From positions 3,929,501 through 3,993,500 of the forward strand of contig JAWNZC010000322.1 in the NCBI GenBank assembly GCA_035771165.1: a DNA stretch of 64,000 nt, given 5' to 3'. The number at the start of each line of letters is the position of its first letter. Positions within the stretch are counted from its first letter, which is position 1. This document shows positions 63,001 to 64,000 of this stretch, piece by piece. The DNA comes from Paragorgia papillata. Its lineage: Eukaryota > Cnidaria > Anthozoa > Scleralcyonacea > Coralliidae. The notes below the pieces were generated by a model, which was not told where the DNA came from, ran no database searches, and saw only the letters and a program-made list of their open reading frames with translations. A program made the translations under genes and the position numbers.

Positions 63001-64000
63001 ACTTTGTAGAAATCTCAAAACGATGTGATTGCTGAGGTATCATTACCTTCAAATTATGAAGCTTAACCAACATTAAAACCACCATCTGATTGGACAACCT
63101 TTTAAAACGAATCCTCACCCCCATACCACCTCCCGGTAATCACGCCCCCCGGAAACCCTAAACCTAACCACAACCCTCTGGAAAAATGTGCCTCCTCTCA
63201 GACCCCGACCACAACACCCCTCTAGGATTTTTAGCTTTATGTGTTCAAGATTAACATCCCGCATGTGGGATGGTTATATTAGATGGTTAAGCTTCATATT
63301 TTGTAACCGATGATACCTCGATTGCTACCTAAAGCTATATTTAAAAAAAAACGCTGCTAAACAAATTCTAAAATCTCGTACTTCAAAATGACAACTCCGA
63401 GGGGAGACTGAAACGAGTAAAGTCAGTGCAGTCTTGCATAAGTACCAGTCTCTTTTCCAAAATTACTTTTGAAGAACAATTTCTTGTGATACAATAGTCA
63501 CCGTGCTGAGCGGACCAATCAAAATGCAGGAATCAGGAATTCACCTCAGAAATTATACTAATCTTTATTAGTCTTCTTTTATATCCACTATTTATCTATT
63601 ATTATTTTTATCTTATATAGGACCACCAAACAAACTTGGGTTTGCAGAAAATATGAAGATAAACTCATTGGCATCTGTTTTAGAAGATGCTCGATCTCTC
63701 CTCTTTCAAGATCATTTTGCATCACTGGTTGTTGCTCCAGACCACGCTGGTGGTCGTGCTGTGGGATCTTGCGTCATTAGTCCTAAGAATGCCTCAACTA
63801 ATGTAGATATTTATATCATCTCCTCCTCAGATGACTCACAGCATTGTCAACTCTTGCAAAGTCTAATTCTCTCCAAAGATCCATCGTTCATTATTAAGAA
63901 GTCTTCTGATGAAAACAACTCAGTTCGCTTAACCTTCCTTGATGAAGCCCGTTTGATCATTGCTTTGTTGTCTAGCAGCTTTATGGAGTCTCCTGAATTA
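44923..64000 (+). CDS. Macro-like / TIR / TIR / TIR-like fusion protein, 3' end outside window
   Basis: Eight exons join in phase: 44923-45070, 55038-55215, 56204-56321, 58631-58834, 59255-59619, 60774-61054, 62694-62954 and 63621 to beyond 64000 (at least 645 codons). Residues 20-200 look like a divergent macro domain: CVGDIT, VDVLVISAFPGDY, VVGHIFRCL, VIMPILASGDQGF, then a C-terminal helix and LKIVLF strand. Residues 224-337 are TIR1 (YDVYLSYSEDD; SARCTEQYNIAL with E297). Residues 380-515 are TIR2 (YDVFLSYSH; DYLRSKVCIEEL with E453). Exon 8 starts a diverged TIR-like unit (VDIYIISSSDDS; LIIALLSSSF). TIR domains hydrolyse or rearrange NAD+, and macro domains bind ADP-ribose products, so an NAD-based immune role is inferred. 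Introns 1, 3, 4, 5 and 6 contain transposons. Confidence 0.88.
45362..45708. mobile_element. Small MITE
   Basis: ATAACCACCAACTGTTAGGG and its imperfect complement at the right end (CCTTGTTGGGTTGGTGTGTAA). Lies in intron 1 of the macro-TIR gene. Confidence 0.5.
45774..46665. mobile_element. Mariner-like MITE hosting a nested Tigger-like element
   Basis: TGTACAGGGGGTGAACAAAA and onward is mirrored by TTTTTTGTCCACCCGCTGTACA, with inner arms GGCCATCATTGAAAGTATGA and complement. Interrupted by 45824-46604. Confidence 0.75.
45824..46604. mobile_element. Tigger-like element, copy 2, with protein remnant
   Basis: CAGTGAAACCTGAG at the left end, and GCAAAACTCAGGTTTCACTG inverted at the right, flanked by TA on both sides. 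A plus-strand acidic remnant (CDEEDEENEVRDVGENEQE) lies near 46100-46170. Confidence 0.8.
46706..47080. mobile_element. Fold-back MITE
   Basis: GTAAAGTTATATATTTTTAG plus AATGCAT at the left. Right end ATGCATTCTAAAATATATCACTTTAC. Arms of about 70 bp including CTGCTCAAATATGATATCAA. Confidence 0.75.
47081..48900. other. Macro-TIR intron 1, no gene recognised
   Basis: AT-rich with a C17 run near 47541. Open frames are short and unconvincing. Confidence 0.4.
48959..50815 (+). pseudogene. LINE retrotransposon relic (endonuclease + RT)
   Basis: Starts with the endonuclease N-terminus LRIGT-NVGTMTGKGRD, where the expected Trp codon is TAG. Then LFVGVDMNAHFG near 49135 and HRIMYST near 49310 of the AP-endonuclease domain. 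RT fragments follow (AIKAMKNGMAAAPSG near 50065; GWRDSLLIAIYKQK near 50200; SCTVHEEEGSEKAVRTRIQA near 50665). Many stops and frame changes, so it is dead. Resembles the RTE/CR1-like LINEs often annotated as craniofacial development protein 2-like. Confidence 0.8.
51005..51957. mobile_element. 0.95-kb element related to the 1856-2095 MITE
   Basis: CCATTGAACTCTAAGTAAACTGGAACG at the left resembles the ends of the 240-bp MITE. The right end CGTTCCAGTCTCTTTAGAGTTCAATG is inverted. CGTGTGG and CGTGTAG flank it. Confidence 0.7.
52181..52679. mobile_element. ~500-bp fold-back with ~210-bp arms
   Basis: Begins GGTATACTTTAAAGTGTTTA and ends with its complement. The arms are near-identical over about 210 bp, so both strands encode almost the same spurious peptide (FVYEIFQFVLYVKLTSDIT). 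Confidence 0.9.
52920..54490 (-). pseudogene. 3' fragment of a LINE reverse transcriptase, interrupted
   Basis: Minus strand: MTYGISIWGQANKTILNSLL near 54420-54477, then an unrelated GC-rich insertion, then AAEKRVTC and FNYANYRDRAIPFFIDSNIL near 53500-53620, ending QPQS near 53347. The series follows the C-terminus of Rex/CR1-like LINE RTs. Frames are broken. Confidence 0.65.
53018..53031 (+). repeat. G homopolymer
   Basis: A run of G close to the 3' end of the LINE fragment. Confidence 0.7.
54866..54984. repeat. Palindrome with core GAGGTGAAGCTGAGG
   Basis: Arms ACAGTGTGTTTTGTGGCCCC and GGGGCCACAAAACACACTGT, with inner GACTGC / GCAGTC. The core is on the minus strand near 54919-54934. Confidence 0.85.
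55038..55215 (+). CDS. Macro-TIR exon 2
   Basis: Acceptor TTTAAATTAG. Begins GDYSPTRSSLIGQL and ends RKILCFEA. Its SAFPGDY junction with exon 1, 10 kb away, is in phase. Confidence 0.85.
55216..56203. other. Macro-TIR intron 2, no gene recognised
   Basis: The minus-strand open frame at 55228-55938 is Phe/Ile/Leu-rich, as expected from AT-rich DNA, and I assign no function to it. Confidence 0.4.
56204..56321 (+). CDS. Macro-TIR exon 3
   Basis: Encodes GKVVGHIFRCLVPVLAS and VIMPILASGDQ, the macro core sheet region. Acceptor GGATAAAG, donor TCAG|GTTATT, phase 0. Confidence 0.8.
56322..57505. other. Macro-TIR intron 3, left part; no gene recognised
   Basis: AT-rich. TTTACACGGCACCGAACTAA near 56831 resembles the MITE-like ACACGGTACCGGACGAATTC near 1724. 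Confidence 0.4.
57506..58054. mobile_element. piggyBac-like MITE, TTAA target site, 549 bp
   Basis: TTAA at 57502-57505 and 58055-58058. Inverted ends begin AGTGCCTCTATGGCCTGTGG and continue, with small mismatches, for about 110 bp. Lies in intron 3 of the macro-TIR gene. Confidence 0.85.
58631..58834 (+). CDS. Macro-TIR exon 4
   Basis: Encodes GFSKTKMLKLLVNAAVHWMK and LPLRSLKIVLF, the last macro helix and strand, then an acidic linker. Donor TGGC|GTAAGT. Confidence 0.87.
58881..59145. repeat. ~265-bp repeat with fold-back, copy 2
   Basis: Homologous to 12758-13029. The fold-back at 59015-59145 has the CTCACTCGTTCGCTTTGCTC core. Lies in macro-TIR intron 4, directly upstream of TIR exon 5. 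Confidence 0.82.
59255..59619 (+). CDS. Macro-TIR exon 5 (TIR domain 1)
   Basis: Encodes a whole TIR core from YDVYLSYSEDD to YIDC, with WQEKLYDTITKC and the Glu in SARCTEQY. Acceptor TTCTTGCAG, donor GTAG|GTAAGA. Confidence 0.93.
59664..60106. mobile_element. piggyBac-like MITE (copy 1) built of GTTGAACGAT repeats
   Basis: TTAA on both sides. Ends AGGCCTGGCCAAACGCTTT and AAAGCGTTTGGCCAGGCC. The interior is a series of TTCAACATCGTTCAACATTG and its complement. In macro-TIR intron 5. Confidence 0.88.
60774..61054 (+). CDS. Macro-TIR exon 6 (linker and TIR 2, N-terminal half)
   Basis: Encodes YDVFLSYSHCNEDQA, INIFIDTAELKAGGAWQ. Donor TTAG|GTAAAT in phase 1. Confidence 0.92.
61408..61639. mobile_element. 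piggyBac-like MITE (copy 2)
   Basis: Same ends and internal repeats as copy 1, but 232 bp. Flanks TTAA and TTTA. In macro-TIR intron 6. Confidence 0.87.
61640..62693. other. Macro-TIR intron 6, right part
   Basis: AT-rich, with no gene or repeat boundary that I can define. Confidence 0.4.
62694..62954 (+). CDS. Macro-TIR exon 7 (TIR 2, C-terminal half)
   Basis: Encodes CSKVVIALISNDYLRS and CIEELSLAVA with the catalytic-position Glu, then VLPFIIEPLEENVEWLSLL. Donor AAAG|GTAAAA. Confidence 0.92.
63621..64000 (+). CDS. Macro-TIR exon 8 (third TIR-like unit, cut by window edge)
   Basis: Open to the edge. Encodes VDIYIISSSDDSQHCQLLQS and ARLIIALLSSSFMESPEL, which align with strand A and the strand C/D region of a TIR. 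The stretch before it (HFASLVVAPDHAGGRAVG) is an unassigned linker. Confidence 0.8.

Overview
The window is from an animal nuclear genome. It is AT-rich, its genes are split into small GT-AG exons separated by kilobase introns, and it is crowded with inverted-repeat transposons, tandem repeats and homopolymer runs. I infer an invertebrate, most likely a cnidarian, from the gene content and repeat style. I cannot name the species.

Three protein genes can be assembled by hand from exons whose splice phases agree. (1) On the minus strand, positions about 1268-26825 hold the 5' part of an INPP4-type phosphoinositide 4-phosphatase gene. Thirteen exons encode an N-terminal PH domain, a short coiled coil and a C2 domain; the catalytic half lies beyond the left edge. 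(2) On the plus strand, positions 27379-41018 hold a complete six-exon COMMD5 gene (218 codons). It is divergent from INPP4, with a 553-bp gap between the two start codons. (3) On the plus strand, from 44923 to the right edge, is a gene whose first four exons encode a macro-like domain and whose later exons encode two TIR domains with the catalytic-position glutamate, followed by the start of a third, diverged TIR. This macro-like/TIR/TIR/TIR fusion is the most interesting object here: it combines in one polypeptide the kinds of parts that bacterial NAD-based immune systems of the Thoeris type use as separate proteins.

Most of the rest is mobile DNA lying in introns. INPP4 intron 1 contains a Ty3/gypsy element (18310-24847) with 170-bp LTRs, a 4-bp target duplication, a tRNA-Leu-type primer site, a damaged gag and an intact 1385-codon pol. 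A GGGAAAC heptamer sits in the gag/pol overlap, and about 1 kb is inserted in its 5' LTR. The COMMD5 and TIR-gene introns hold a degenerate transposase relic, two LINE relics, piggyBac-like (TTAA), hAT-like (8-bp duplication), Mutator-like (9-bp duplication) and Tigger-like (TA) elements, some nested, and several large fold-back elements.

A recurring pattern is a set of small palindromes whose arms mostly differ in sequence but whose loops carry a similar short core resembling CACGAGGCGAAGCCGAGTG. A 9-bp-unit minisatellite of about 0.7 kb (8890-9605), flanked by roughly 110-bp direct repeats, lies in an INPP4 intron. A GC-rich segment (30190-31230) stands out in composition and remains unexplained.
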